Both the position numbers and the translations under genes were made by a program. The notes under the pieces were generated by a model. The model saw only the letters and a list, made by a program, of their open reading frames with translations, was not told where the DNA came from and did no database searches. Below are positions 43,154-51,989 of a DNA stretch of 64,000 bases, one piece after another (the first letter of the stretch is position 1; every line of letters starts with the position of its first letter). Where the stretch lies: the NCBI GenBank assembly GCA_031260045.1, contig JAIRKO010000039.1, positions 58,210 through 122,209 on the forward strand, given 5' to 3'. This DNA is from Dysgonamonadaceae bacterium. GTDB taxonomy: Bacteria; Bacteroidota; Bacteroidia; Bacteroidales; Azobacteroidaceae.

Positions 43154-44725
43154 ATGATACACAAATTCGATTTCCTCGTCATCGGCTCCGGCATTGCCGG
43201 AATGAGTTATGCGCTGAAAGTTGCCGATAAAGGGCGCGTTGCGCTTCTTGCCAAAACAACGCTGGAAGAAGCCAATACTTTTTATGCACAGGGTGGAATT
43301 GCATCGGTTACTCTTCCTTGGGACGATTTTGAAAAACACGTACAGGATACCCTGATTGCCGGCGACGAAATATGCGACAAGCAAGTGGTGGAAAAGGTCG
43401 TCCGCGAAGCCCCCAGACAAATCAGGGAACTGATTCGCTGGGGCGTGAATTTCGACAAAAACAAGGAGGGTGCATTTGATTTGCACAAGGAAGGCGGACA
43501 TTCCGAATTCCGCATCCTGCATCACAAAGACAATACGGGGCAGGAAATACAGGAAAGCCTGATTAACGCAGTGAAACATCACCCGAACATCACCGTTTTC
43601 CACCACCATTTTGCCATTGAAATACTTACGCAGCACCATCTGGGCATAAAAGTAACCAAAGACACGCCCAATATCGAGTGTTACGGCGCTTATGCACTGG
43701 ACGAAAAAACGAATGAAATTCACACTTTCCTTTCCAAAGTAACCATGATTTGTACCGGCGGCATCGGGAATATTTACCAAACGACGACCAATCCGGTTGT
43801 CGCTACCGGCGACGGCATCGCGATGGTTTATCGCGCCAAAGGGCTGGTCAAGGACATGGAATTTGTGCAGTTCCACCCGACCGCCCTTTACAACCCGATA
43901 GAACGCCCCTCTTTCCTGATTACGGAAGCCCTGCGCGGCTACGGCGCTGTCCTGAAAACGCGCGGCGGAAAAGAATTTATGCAGAAATACGACGCCCGCG
44001 GTTCACTGGCTCCGCGCGATATTGTAGCGCGCGCCATCGACAGTGAAATGAAAAGTAGCGGAAGCGATTTTGTGTATCTCGACGTAATGCACAAAAATGC
44101 CGAAGAAACCCGAAAACAATATCCTACGATTTACGAAAAATGCCTGAACGAAGGCATTGACATTACGAAAGATTTCATACCGGTGGCTCCCGCTGCGCAC
44201 TATCTTTGCGGTGGAATTGCGGTGGATACGGACGCGCGGACTACGATTAACCGCCTGTATGCCACCGGCGAATGTTCGCGGACGGGGCTGCACGGCGCCA
44301 ACCGGTTGGCGTCCAATTCCCTGATTGAAGCGATTGTGTATGCCGACGCGGCTGCCTGCCATTCGATCGCCCACCTGCACGAATATGCGTTCAACAGTCA
44401 TATTCCCGCATGGAACGACAAGGGAACTTCCCTCACCGAAGAGATGGTGTTAATCACCCAAAGCGCCAAAGAGGTCGGTTCGATAATGAGCAATTATGTG
44501 GGAATTGTCCGTTCCAACTTGCGTTTGGAACGTGCTTTTGAACGGCTGGAAATTATTTACCGCGAGACTGAGAATCTCTTTATCCGTTCTACGGTTTCAA
44601 AAGATATTTGCGAATTGCGCAATATTGTGAATGTCGGTTATCTGGTTATCAAACAGGCGATGGAAAGGAAAGAAAGCAGGGGGTTGCATTATACGATTGA
44701 TTATCCTTTTAAAAATGCGGATTAA
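43154..44725 (+). CDS. nadB: L-aspartate oxidase (523 aa)
   Basis: FAD enzyme that oxidises L-aspartate to iminoaspartate, the first step of de novo NAD synthesis. The Rossmann motif FLVIGSGIAGMSYALK is at the N-terminus, and the family's substrate-site blocks AQGGIA, GGHSEFRILHHKDNTG, FVQFHPTAL and GEC-SRTGLHGANRLASNSLIEA are intact. The start at 43154 matches the family; an in-frame upstream ATG at 43031 would add 41 residues overlapping the toxin-like relic. nadA and nadC are not in the window. Its length is normal. Confidence 0.96.
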   Translation: MIHKFDFLVIGSGIAGMSYALKVADKGRVALLAKTTLEEANTFYAQGGIASVTLPWDDFEKHVQDTLIAGDEICDKQVVEKVVREAPRQIRELIRWGVNFDKNKEGAFDLHKEGGHSEFRILHHKDNTGQEIQESLINAVKHHPNITVFHHHFAIEILTQHHLGIKVTKDTPNIECYGAYALDEKTNEIHTFLSKVTMICTGGIGNIYQTTTNPVVATGDGIAMVYRAKGLVKDMEFVQFHPTALYNPIERPSFLITEALRGYGAVLKTRGGKEFMQKYDARGSLAPRDIVARAIDSEMKSSGSDFVYLDVMHKNAEETRKQYPTIYEKCLNEGIDITKDFIPVAPAAHYLCGGIAVDTDARTTINRLYATGECSRTGLHGANRLASNSLIEAIVYADAAACHSIAHLHEYAFNSHIPAWNDKGTSLTEEMVLITQSAKEVGSIMSNYVGIVRSNLRLERAFERLEIIYRETENLFIRSTVSKDICELRNIVNVGYLVIKQAMERKESRGLHYTIDYPFKNAD

Positions 44726-44768
44726 AACGACGGAGTTTCTTATTTTGAGAAACTCCGTGTACAAAAAT

Positions 44769-45350
44769 TCAATAATTTTCTTTTCGCATCTCAAAGTAAG
44801 CCTTCGGGTGCATACAAGCCGGACAGCTTTCGGGCGCGTCCGTTCCGGTGTGTACATAACCGCAATTCCGGCATTGCCATTCAACTTCCTTTTCCTTTTT
44901 AAATATAGAACCGGATGAAAGATTAGCCAGTAATTTCCGGTAGCGGGATTCGTGATGCGCCTCCACCTTGCCGATCATTTTGAAAGCGGCAGCCACTTGC
45001 GGAAAACCTTCCTCGCGGGCTATTTTTTCAAATTCGGGATACACGATGTTCCATTCTTCATTTTCTCCCGATGCCGACGCTGCAAGGTTTTCCGCCGTTG
45101 TTCCGATTATTCCCGCCGGATAGCCTGCCGTAATTTCCACCGTTCCGCCTTCCAAAAACTTGAAAAAGCGTTTGGCATGTTCTTTTTCCTGTTCCGCTGT
45201 TTCGATGAATATCGCCGCGATTTGTTCGTAACCTTCTTTTTTTGCAGCGCTTGCAAAAAAAGTGTAGCGTGTTCTTGCCTGACTTTCACCGGCAAATGCT
45301 TTCAACAGATTTTTTTCCGTTTTTGTTCCTTTGATACTTTTTTCTGCCAT
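44769..45350 (-). CDS. Rubrerythrin (193 aa)
   Basis: Non-heme iron peroxidase that reduces hydrogen peroxide in anaerobes. A ferritin-like diiron domain (about residues 1-140) has AFAGESQARTRYTFFA, ETAEQEKEHAKRF and EAHHESRYRKLL supplying Glu and His ligands. A C-terminal rubredoxin-like domain has two CxxC pairs (WQCRNCGYVH and ESCPACMHPKAYF). The length is typical. Its presence fits an anaerobic lifestyle. A promoter lies at 45380. The gene converges on nadB. Confidence 0.95.
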   Translation of the reverse strand: MAEKSIKGTKTEKNLLKAFAGESQARTRYTFFASAAKKEGYEQIAAIFIETAEQEKEHAKRFFKFLEGGTVEITAGYPAGIIGTTAENLAASASGENEEWNIVYPEFEKIAREEGFPQVAAAFKMIGKVEAHHESRYRKLLANLSSGSIFKKEKEVEWQCRNCGYVHTGTDAPESCPACMHPKAYFEMRKENY

Positions 45351-45379
45351 AATTTTAAAATTTAAAGTTTAATTAATGT

Positions 45380-45388
45380 GCAAATATA
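45380..45388 (-). promoter_or_regulatory. -7 promoter motif of rubrerythrin
   Basis: The minus strand reads TATATTTGC, 30 bp upstream of the ATG, matching TAnnTTTG. Confidence 0.55.
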
Positions 45389-45457
45389 AAAAACTGTTTT
45401 GAATTTTTAAAATAATTATATAAGTAAATGTTCTTAATCAGTTCATATTATTTTTAT

Positions 45458-45516
45458 TCTGGATTGCTTCACCACACTGCGTCATTGCGAGGGCGAAGCC
45501 CGAAGCAATCCAGATT
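45458..45516. repeat. Dispersed palindromic repeat copy
   Basis: CTGGATTGCTTC on the left pairs with GAAGCAATCCAG on the right, with an inner 'gcgtcattgcgagggcgaagc', quoted as 'gtcattgcgagggc'. It lies immediately downstream of the TatD gene and may act as its terminator region. Confidence 0.65.
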
Positions 45517-46287
45517 TTACAACCCAAACAACCGCAGGGCATTATCCGTAGTTTTTTCCGCGACGGTTTCAAGGGAAAGCCCGTAAATTTCCGACAGTTT
45601 TTCCGCAATATGCGGCAAATAAGTCGGCTCGTTCCGTTTCCCCCGATGCGGAACGGGGGTAAGGTAAGGCGCATCCGTTTCCAAAAGGACGCGCTCCAAA
45701 GGAAATAAAGCCAAATAATCCCGAAAATCGGCATTTTTATAGGTAACAACGCCGTTCACGCCAATCATAAAGTTCTGCAAACGAACGATTTCTTCCATTT
45801 CCCTGCGCGAACCGCCGAAACTGTGAAAAACGCCCCGCAACCGGTCGACGCCAACCTTATGAATACTCTCAAACACTTCGGAAAAAGCCTCGCGGGCATG
45901 GATGGAAACCGGCAAATCCCGTTCAATACTCCATCGCAATTGCATTTCAAACGCTTCAACCTGTTCGTTCAGAAAAGTTTTGTCCCAATGCAAATCTATG
46001 CCGATTTCGCCGACGGCAATGTATTTCCTTTCTCCAAACAGGTTTTCGATGCCGGCAAGTTGTTTCCGAAAATCCCTATTAATGGTTGTCGGATGCAAAC
46101 CCATCATCGGAAAGCACTGTTCGGGATAGCGGTCGCACAAAGTATGCAAACGCTTGATGGATGCAAGGTCTATGTTGGGAAGACAAAACCGCGTTACACC
46201 GGCTGCCGTGGCGTTCCGAACGACTTCGTGAACATCGGAATCAAATTCTTTCAGGAATATATGAGTATGTGTATCAACAAAATACAT
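45517..46287 (-). CDS. TatD-family metal-dependent hydrolase (256 aa)
   Basis: TIM-barrel metallohydrolase of the TatD DNase family, with reported 3'-5' DNase or deacylase activity. Metal ligands are visible in VDTHTHIF, AVGEIGIDLHW, VSIHAREA, GVFHSFGG and LLETDAPYL. Length is standard. It is third in an operon polyprenyl synthetase - 230-residue protein - TatD: its ATG directly abuts the upstream stop with no gap. Confidence 0.94.
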   Translation of the reverse strand: MYFVDTHTHIFLKEFDSDVHEVVRNATAAGVTRFCLPNIDLASIKRLHTLCDRYPEQCFPMMGLHPTTINRDFRKQLAGIENLFGERKYIAVGEIGIDLHWDKTFLNEQVEAFEMQLRWSIERDLPVSIHAREAFSEVFESIHKVGVDRLRGVFHSFGGSRREMEEIVRLQNFMIGVNGVVTYKNADFRDYLALFPLERVLLETDAPYLTPVPHRGKRNEPTYLPHIAEKLSEIYGLSLETVAEKTTDNALRLFGL

Positions 46288-46980
46288 CTAACGCACATCT
46301 TTCTGGTAATGATAGTTAATCTTATAAGCCTGATAAATTTCCGACAATTCCTGAATCGGCATGGATGCGTATTTTTCTTCCACCCGCGACCAAATATCCC
46401 GAATCATACTTTCGGCTTTATGTTGCAAATCCTGTAATGCGGTCTGCTGACGCTCCACATTTTGCCGGTATATTTTGGTGCTGTGAACAATATCGGTAAA
46501 CAGTTCGTAATGTACTTTTACCTTAGCTATCGTAGGATTATACAGGGGATAGCCTCCGCGCGACATGCGTTTGGCTTCGCCCTGTATCATTTTTTCGCCC
46601 CAATAAATCACCGCTTCTTCGGTCGATAAATCGGGCAATTCCATTTCTTTACCGCTTTCAAATCCGTAATCGCTTAAACTTTCGAGTTTTATTTCATCCC
46701 GAATGGTGGTTAGCTGCAAGACTTGAATAAAATGAGAAACATACATTTGAGCGGTATCAAACAATTTGATGTAGTCCGTTTGCGACTGAGCGAAATCTTT
46801 TTCTGCCTGCTGCATCACAAACCCCACGCCCTCGTAGGATGTTACAAAAGTGCGCAGTTCCTGCATTTCCTCCAATGAGAGTATAATTTCCTCATCGCCA
46901 TTCAGTTCCTCGCGGTCAATCGCTGCTTGGAGCGCTTCAATTCGACTCTCGTCTGTTTCAGGTACTTTTTTTAAATACAT
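46288..46980 (-). CDS. Conserved-looking hypothetical protein (230 aa)
   Basis: Family not recognised. The protein is soluble, acidic at the N-terminus and predicted almost entirely helical, with no signal peptide or membrane segment. It starts 11 bp after the polyprenyl synthetase stop and its own stop abuts the TatD start, so it is embedded in a three-gene operon and is very likely real. A coiled-coil tendency is visible in the N-terminal and C-terminal thirds (for example RQNVERQQTALQDLQHKAES). Role unknown. Confidence 0.8.
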   Translation of the reverse strand: MYLKKVPETDESRIEALQAAIDREELNGDEEIILSLEEMQELRTFVTSYEGVGFVMQQAEKDFAQSQTDYIKLFDTAQMYVSHFIQVLQLTTIRDEIKLESLSDYGFESGKEMELPDLSTEEAVIYWGEKMIQGEAKRMSRGGYPLYNPTIAKVKVHYELFTDIVHSTKIYRQNVERQQTALQDLQHKAESMIRDIWSRVEEKYASMPIQELSEIYQAYKINYHYQKDVR

Positions 46981-46991
46981 ATCACAATATA

Positions 46992-47963
46992 TTAAAATTC
47001 TCTTTTCATTAATTCTTCCGTTATATTTCTCAATATTTTTTTTCGGTTTTCATCTACTGAAACCGCTTGCAGGGCGGTTAAAGCCTTTTCGTAAAAAATC
47101 CGAATGGTTTCATCGGCTTTTTCGGGAACGGACAATTTGTCGTACAAACTGCGCACGGCAACAATTTTTTCTTCCGGCTGATTGTTGCAGGCAAGCCACC
47201 TAAGGAGTTCCGCCTTATCCGTTGCATTTGCGCTGTTCATGGCGTTAATCAGCAAATAAGTTTTTTTATTACATAAAATATCCCCGCCTGTTTTTTTCCC
47301 GAAAACATTGGGATTGCCGTAAACATCCAGCAAATCGTCTTTTATCTGAAAAGCGATACCCAAATGGATACCGAAATCATAAAGATTTTGCCCGTCCGTT
47401 TTGTCCGCGCCGCCGATCATAGCCCCGCTGCGGAGGCAGGCGCCAAGCATGACAGCCGTTTTCAGGCGAATCATTTCGATATATTCCCGTTCGGAAACAT
47501 CCGTCCGACGCTCAAATTCCATATCATATTGCTGTCCTTTGCAAATTTCGGACGCTGTCCCGGAAAACAAGTCCAGCAACGGCTTTAAATGTTCGGCAGG
47601 TGATTTTGCCATAAAAATATAAGAAAGTATCAACATCGCGTCGCCGGAAAGAATTGCCGTATTTTCGTTCCATTTTTTGTGAACTGTTGGCTGTCCTCTT
47701 CGCAATTCCGCTTTGTCCATCAAATCGTCGTGCATCAGCGTAAAATTGTGGAAAATCTCCCACGCCAAAGCCGGATGAATGGCGGCGTCCACTTCCTCCA
47801 GATATAAATTACAGGCTAAAAGCGTAAAGGCAGGACGCAGTTTTTTCCCTTTCAGCGCCAGCAAATAAGCAATCGGCTCGTATAAACCGGCAGGTGTTTT
47901 GGGGTGTTGTATCGCTTGAATTTCCCGGTTAAGAATTTCCAGTGTGTCTTGAAAAGTTAACAT
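46992..47963 (-). CDS. Polyprenyl diphosphate synthase (323 aa)
   Basis: Trans-isoprenyl diphosphate synthase of the octaprenyl/geranylgeranyl type, making the side chain of menaquinone or a similar prenyl carrier. The first aspartate-rich motif lies in FTLMHDDLMDKAELRRGQPT and the second in FQIKDDLLDVYG; GKKLRPAF near residue 35 binds the substrate diphosphate. Chain length cannot be assigned with confidence. Length is typical. It is first in the operon with the 230-residue protein and TatD. A promoter motif lies far upstream at 48209. Confidence 0.93.
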   Translation of the reverse strand: MLTFQDTLEILNREIQAIQHPKTPAGLYEPIAYLLALKGKKLRPAFTLLACNLYLEEVDAAIHPALAWEIFHNFTLMHDDLMDKAELRRGQPTVHKKWNENTAILSGDAMLILSYIFMAKSPAEHLKPLLDLFSGTASEICKGQQYDMEFERRTDVSEREYIEMIRLKTAVMLGACLRSGAMIGGADKTDGQNLYDFGIHLGIAFQIKDDLLDVYGNPNVFGKKTGGDILCNKKTYLLINAMNSANATDKAELLRWLACNNQPEEKIVAVRSLYDKLSVPEKADETIRIFYEKALTALQAVSVDENRKKILRNITEELMKREF

Positions 47964-48027
47964 GTAATATATTGTGTCATGCTTTGATAATTTAATTTGC
48001 CGGTTGTAAATTGTGCAATAAATGTTT

Positions 48028-48125
48028 TCTGGATTGCTTCAGGCATTACCTTCGCAATGACGCGGCAAGGTTAAGATATCGTACACGTCATTGCGAACCG
48101 CGAAACGGTGAAGCAATCCAGAAAT
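48028..48125. repeat. 98-bp dispersed repeat with terminal inverted repeats
   Basis: The ends TTCTGGATTGCTTCA and TGAAGCAATCCAGAA are perfect inverted complements. Inside are 'ttcgcaatgacgcgg' and 'gtcattgcgaaccgcg'. This is the best-preserved copy of the window's main repeat family. It lies in the 47964-48218 leader of the polyprenyl synthetase operon. Confidence 0.75.
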
Positions 48126-48208
48126 ATATCGGATTACAAAAGCCCGTCATTCCGCGCCCCGCAATGACGAATTTACAAACGACAAATTAAACTAATTTAA
48201 TAAATCGA

Positions 48209-48217
48209 GCAAATGTA
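48209..48217 (-). promoter_or_regulatory. Possible promoter of the polyprenyl synthetase operon
   Basis: The minus strand reads TACATTTGC directly after the TonB-like stop codon. The resulting leader of about 240 nt would include the 98-bp palindromic repeat. No closer promoter was seen. Confidence 0.4.
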
Positions 48218-48218
48218 G

Positions 48219-48896
48219 TTAAATTTTAAATACAATTGGTAAATAAACTTTCACTTTTACGTTTTTTCCATGCGTTTTGCCCGGAATCCAGGGCGGCATC
48301 GCCTCCAAAACCCTGACGGCTTCCTCGTCCAGAAAAACGTAAACACCCTTTTCCAGCGCAACATCCGAAACCGTTCCGTTCCTGTCGACCATGAAAGAAC
48401 ACCACACCCGCCCCTGTATGCGCTGCTGCAAAGCCGCCTGCGGATATTGGATGCGGCTGTAAATAAACCGCGCCAACGCTACATTGCCGCCGGGAAACAG
48501 GGGCGCTTCGTCTGCTTCCGCCTCCGTCTCGTCCGCTTTTTGCTCGTCTGTTTGGGGTTCCAGTTCGAGGGTTTCCGCGTCCGGACTTTGATTATTTAGC
48601 GCAGTATCTTGTTTTGCCGGTTCTTCGGGCAAAACGTTTTCCACAATCTTATAATCTTCATAAACCGTCGGCGGTTGTTTCTCCGGCACGGTCGCCGGAT
48701 ACGTCGGCATATCCATATTAAATTCATTTTCAATAAAAACAAGAGCCTGCAACGCCGGAATTTCGGAATAATCCGTACCGCCGCTTTTCCACTCCAGCAA
48801 AACGTAAAAAGCGGATAGAGCGACTGTCAGCCCCATCAAAAAAAAGGCGGTTCGCTTGTTTTCCAAATCGGCTTCCGGCGTTTTTTTTGTTTCCAT
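48219..48896 (-). CDS. TonB-family energy transducer (225 aa)
   Basis: Inner-membrane-anchored protein that transmits energy to TonB-dependent outer-membrane receptors. One N-terminal membrane helix (about residues 17-34, FFLMGLTVALSAFYVLL) is followed by an acidic, glutamate/proline-rich periplasmic spacer and a C-terminal TonB domain (AALQQRIQGRVWCSFMVDRN to VKVYLPIVFKI). The start at 48896 follows a promoter at 48914; a longer frame would begin before it. It could serve the receptor at 62 kb, but no linkage is shown. Confidence 0.9.
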   Translation of the reverse strand: METKKTPEADLENKRTAFFLMGLTVALSAFYVLLEWKSGGTDYSEIPALQALVFIENEFNMDMPTYPATVPEKQPPTVYEDYKIVENVLPEEPAKQDTALNNQSPDAETLELEPQTDEQKADETEAEADEAPLFPGGNVALARFIYSRIQYPQAALQQRIQGRVWCSFMVDRNGTVSDVALEKGVYVFLDEEAVRVLEAMPPWIPGKTHGKNVKVKVYLPIVFKI

Positions 48897-48913
48897 AAAT
48901 ATTTGAATTTGGA

Positions 48914-48922
48914 TGCAAAGAT
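48914..48922 (-). promoter_or_regulatory. -7 promoter motif of the TonB-like gene
   Basis: The minus strand reads TATCTTTGC, 18 bp before the ATG at 48896. Confidence 0.6.
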
Positions 48923-49039
48923 ACTTTTTTCTTGAGTTTGGCAAATTTGGAATATTTCAAATTGTCGCTGTCTATCATTGCGGGCATAGGGTTGAAGTAT
49001 CGCAGCCGTCATTTTAGTTGTTGCAAAAAAACAGAATTT

Positions 49040-49126
49040 ATGATACCATTCAACAAGCCCTACCTGATAGGAAATGAAACAAAATATATCAAGCAAGCTG
49101 TTCGTTCCGGAAAAATTTGTTTTATT
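49040..49126 (+). pseudogene. WecE/RffA-type aminotransferase N-terminal fragment
   Basis: ATG at 49040 opens MIPFNKPYLIGNETKYIKQA followed by VRSGKI, the highly conserved start of dTDP-4-amino-4,6-dideoxygalactose transaminase (WecE/RffA). After about 27 residues the similarity ends and the sequence becomes the metK promoter. The rest of the gene is missing, so this is a relic. Confidence 0.7.
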
Positions 49127-49147
49127 AATTTCTTTCCCTTACCTTTG
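49116..49147 (+). promoter_or_regulatory. Promoter of metK
   Basis: TTTG at 49116-49119 and TACCTTTG at 49140-49147 are separated by 20 bp. It overlaps the 3' edge of the aminotransferase fragment. The predicted leader is about 135 nt long. Confidence 0.7.
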
Positions 49148-49159
49148 CCCCGTAATTTA

Positions 49160-49215
49160 GAAATGTGGACAGATTTGTATGCTTGCAACCACAGTAAAAA
49201 ATGCTAAAAACTGCC
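49160..49215 (+). promoter_or_regulatory. SAM-II-like riboswitch candidate
   Basis: The metK leader has a short stem TGTGG (49164-49168) with CCACA (49189-49193), a ~20-nt loop containing AGATTTGT and ending CTTGCAA, and a downstream strand GTAAAAAATGCTAAAAA. This layout and the wording 'AUUU...UUGCAA' and 'GCUAAAAA' resemble the SAM-II (metA-type) pseudoknot, whose ligand is the product of MetK. I did not establish the pseudoknot pairing. Confidence 0.45.
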
Positions 49216-49245
49216 GTTGGTTCTTTCGCAAGCCTCTCCCGCATT

Positions 49246-49268
49246 TCTGATGAAAATCAGATTTTTTT
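49246..49268 (+). terminator. Leader terminator-like hairpin before metK
   Basis: TCTGAT (49246-49251) pairs with ATCAGA (49256-49261) around GAAA, followed by seven T residues. It sits between the riboswitch candidate and the metK ATG and could be the expression platform. Confidence 0.5.
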
Positions 49269-49287
49269 ATTTTAAACAATTTATCTT

Positions 49288-50541
49288 ATGAGTTATCTAT
49301 TTACGTCCGAATCCGTTTCGGAAGGACATCCCGACAAAGTGGCGGATCAAATTTCCGACGCTCTTTTAGACCAGTTTCTTGCCTACGACCCCCACTCCAA
49401 AGTGGCTTGTGAAACTTTAGTAACTACCGGTCAAGTCATACTTGCCGGTGAAGTAAAATCGACTGCCTACGTGGATATTCCCGAAATCGTTCGCGAGGTG
49501 ATCCGGAAAATTGGTTATACCAAAAGCGAATACCGTTTTGAGGCGGAATCCTGCGGTATACTGAGCGCGATTCACGAACAGTCGAGCGACATTAACCGCG
49601 GCGTGGAACGGAAAGACCCGCTCAATCAAGGCGCAGGCGACCAGGGCATGATGTTCGGTTACGCAACCGACGAAACGGCTAATTACATGCCTTTGCCGCT
49701 TGATTTGGCGCATTCCCTGCTGACCGAACTTGCCGCAATCCGTAAAACCGAACTGCACCTGATGCCCTACCTGCGCCCCGACGCCAAATCGCAGGTTACG
49801 ATTCAATACGGCGAAAACGGTACGCCCGAAAAAATTGATACCATCGTTATTTCCACGCAGCACGACGATTTCGACAACGACGCGGCAATGCAAAATCGCA
49901 TCCGGGAAGATGTTGTTCGTATTCTCGTTCCCCGCGTAAAAGCCCGTTATCCGGGAAATGTGCAGGCTTTGTTCGGGGAGGACATCAAATACCACGTCAA
50001 CCCGACCGGAAAATTCGTTATCGGCGGTCCGCACGGGGATACGGGGCTGACGGGGCGGAAAATTATCGTGGATACCTACGGCGGGAAAGGCGCTCACGGC
50101 GGCGGCGCATTTTCGGGGAAAGACCCCTCGAAAGTCGACCGTTCGGCTGCTTATGCCGCACGTCATATCGCGAAAAACTTGGTCGCGGCAGGCATTGCCA
50201 GCGAAATACTTGTGCAGGTGGCTTATGCCATCGGCGTTGCCGAACCGATGAATATTTTTATCAATACTTTCGGCAAAAGCAAAGTTACACACACCGACAG
50301 CCAAATTGCGGCGAAAATTGCTAAAATTTTCGATATGCGCCCAAAAGCCATCGAAGAAAGGCTGCAACTCCGCAAACCCATATATCTGGAAACGGCTGCT
50401 TACGGACACATGGGGCGCGAACCGAAAACCGTTGTCAAAACGTTTGCTTCGCGCTATGCGAAACCCATTGAAGTGAAAGTGGATTTATTTACGTGGGAAA
50501 AACTTGATTATGTTGATGAAATCAAAAAAGCGCTTTTTTAG
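49288..50541 (+). CDS. metK: S-adenosylmethionine synthetase (417 aa)
   Basis: Makes S-adenosylmethionine from methionine and ATP. The N-terminal [20 protein letters not shown], the central [15 protein letters not shown], the P-loop-like [19 protein letters not shown] and the C-terminal GHMGRE block are all present. The length is somewhat above the E. coli enzyme but usual for Bacteroidetes. Its leader has a SAM-II-like element and a terminator-like hairpin, so feedback control by its product is plausible. It converges with the GldB-like gene, sharing 4 bases at the stops. Confidence 0.97.
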   Translation: MSYLFTSESVSEGHPDKVADQISDALLDQFLAYDPHSKVACETLVTTGQVILAGEVKSTAYVDIPEIVREVIRKIGYTKSEYRFEAESCGILSAIHEQSSDINRGVERKDPLNQGAGDQGMMFGYATDETANYMPLPLDLAHSLLTELAAIRKTELHLMPYLRPDAKSQVTIQYGENGTPEKIDTIVISTQHDDFDNDAAMQNRIREDVVRILVPRVKARYPGNVQALFGEDIKYHVNPTGKFVIGGPHGDTGLTGRKIIVDTYGGKGAHGGGAFSGKDPSKVDRSAAYAARHIAKNLVAAGIASEILVQVAYAIGVAEPMNIFINTFGKSKVTHTDSQIAAKIAKIFDMRPKAIEERLQLRKPIYLETAAYGHMGREPKTVVKTFASRYAKPIEVKVDLFTWEKLDYVDEIKKALF

Positions 50542-51521
50542 GGCTTATACTTTGATTGCTTGAGTAAATCCCGATAATCGGTCAGTTCCATTAATTTGCG
50601 AAAACCGGCGTCGGGATTTTCTTTCATATAGGAAAGAATGATTTGATAACCGAGCCAAACGCCGACTCTTCCCGGCGAAGAAACCGGCAGAAACGAGGTG
50701 TAAGGCGCCTCCTTTAAATATTGATCCGGAACCATATAATTACCGTCGAACAGATGCCGGTTTTCCAAAATCGTTTTCCAGATTTGCTTTTGATTGTCGG
50801 CGCACCACGCATATTGCGTTTCGTTATAGCCCACATATTCCCACATTTGCCGGTCGGGTAAAAGTTGAGAAAGAATATACCGCAACTTTCCTTCATACAG
50901 CATCCTGTCTAACAAAACATCCGTTTTGCCGCGAAACGGTAAATTAGCCATCATAAAACCCAGCAGATAATCGGGCGCCATCCGGTCGGGACTCATCAAT
51001 TGGCATTGGTAATCATAGAAAAACTGCCGGTACAGCGGATAATCCGCCCCCAAATATTTATCTGCCGACAAAGACAGGATTTCGTCGTTTACAATCACGT
51101 TTTGGTTTAGTCCCGAAACGTGAAGGTAAACTTTCGGACGTTTTACATCCGGAAACTCGCGCAGGAAAACGTCCAAACCGTAGGCGACTTCATTTGTCAG
51201 CGTTTGAATATTAGTAAATTGTTCCTGTTCTTTTCGGTACAGTTCCATCAAAGTCGGTTCGGAAAAATACGTTTTCAGGCGTTCGTAAAATCCGGTGGAA
51301 TCAATTCGTCCGATTTGAATAACCATCTCGCCGAAAATATTTAAAAAATCGTTGTCGGCTTTCAGCACGCTGTCCGGCTCATTGTCGGATAAATATTTAA
51401 ACAGTTCCGTATCCATCCTGCCGATTTTAAAGTCGGACACTTCTTCCCCGCAGGCTTTTTTTCCCGAACAGCCGTCCAAAAGCAGGCAAGATATAATCAA
51501 AACATAAATTTTTCGTTTCAT
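50538..51521 (-). CDS. GldB-like lipoprotein (327 aa)
   Basis: Lipoprotein resembling the gliding-motility protein GldB, a Bacteroidetes family that in gliding species belongs to the motility/type IX secretion group. A signal peptide ends in a lipobox (LLLDGCSG). The family pattern includes [13 protein letters not shown] near the mature N-terminus, [18 protein letters not shown], and the C-terminal [19 protein letters not shown]. Non-motile Bacteroidales also carry this protein, so motility is not implied. The start at 51521 follows a promoter at 51549. Confidence 0.85.
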   Translation of the reverse strand: MKRKIYVLIISCLLLDGCSGKKACGEEVSDFKIGRMDTELFKYLSDNEPDSVLKADNDFLNIFGEMVIQIGRIDSTGFYERLKTYFSEPTLMELYRKEQEQFTNIQTLTNEVAYGLDVFLREFPDVKRPKVYLHVSGLNQNVIVNDEILSLSADKYLGADYPLYRQFFYDYQCQLMSPDRMAPDYLLGFMMANLPFRGKTDVLLDRMLYEGKLRYILSQLLPDRQMWEYVGYNETQYAWCADNQKQIWKTILENRHLFDGNYMVPDQYLKEAPYTSFLPVSSPGRVGVWLGYQIILSYMKENPDAGFRKLMELTDYRDLLKQSKYKP

Positions 51522-51548
51522 AAAATAATATAATTCGCAATAATTGGA

Positions 51549-51556
51549 CAAAGGTA
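51549..51556 (-). promoter_or_regulatory. -7 promoter motif of the GldB-like gene
   Basis: The minus strand reads TACCTTTG, 28 bp before the ATG at 51521. Confidence 0.55.
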
Positions 51557-51628
51557 GCATAAAATTGTCGGAAAACAGTTTTATGAAACGAAAAGAGGAT
51601 TATATTACAGGCTTGCCGCTGTATTGTA

Positions 51629-51832
51629 TTACGGTTTCCTCTTATAAAAGGCTTCTCCCGTTTCATCCCGCGCCATCAACTCATAATAATCATGCAGATG
51701 TGCAGGAAGATACGTATCCGGTCTGACCATTATATAATTTATCTGATTATCATTCACGAACTGCAAACGATAATCATCTTCTTTCATTGCCGATTTTTTT
51801 AAACCGGCGGAATATAATGTTTCGTGTCCCAA
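51629..51832 (-). CDS. Small hypothetical ORF, probably a gene remnant (67 aa)
   Basis: The minus-strand frame opens at TTG 51832 and has internal ATGs at 51787 and 51730. It encodes a hydrophilic protein with DDYRLQFVNDNQINYIMV and YLPAHLHDYYELMARDE; no family was recognised. In-frame sequence upstream of the TTG is hydrophobic and signal-like but lacks a start and follows a stop. A minus-strand promoter motif at 51970 suggests the area was once transcribed. A decayed secreted-protein gene is the best guess. Confidence 0.35.
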   Translation of the reverse strand: MGHETLYSAGLKKSAMKEDDYRLQFVNDNQINYIMVRPDTYLPAHLHDYYELMARDETGEAFYKRKP

Positions 51833-51969
51833 AGATTGCGGTATAAGATGAAAATACAGGGCAATATATAATATGGGAGTTTCCCGTCATTATTGCCTGA
51901 AGATTTGAACATTCGTATCCTTTATTCAAATAAGTTCAATTTTTGACGATATTCCGAAATCTATGAACA

Positions 51970-51977
51970 CAAAGGTA
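51970..51977 (-). promoter_or_regulatory. Minus-strand -7 motif in the rpoN 3' spacer
   Basis: The minus strand reads TACCTTTG just downstream of the rpoN stop. It can only serve sequence at 51629-51960, where no intact gene is seen. Confidence 0.4.
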
Positions 51978-51989
51978 ATTTGGCTTCGC

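Noticed and set aside
48932..49207. 91-residue plus-strand ORF upstream of metK
   Set aside because: Only residues from the internal ATG at 49040 resemble a known protein, and they are a truncated WecE start; the rest is promoter and leader.
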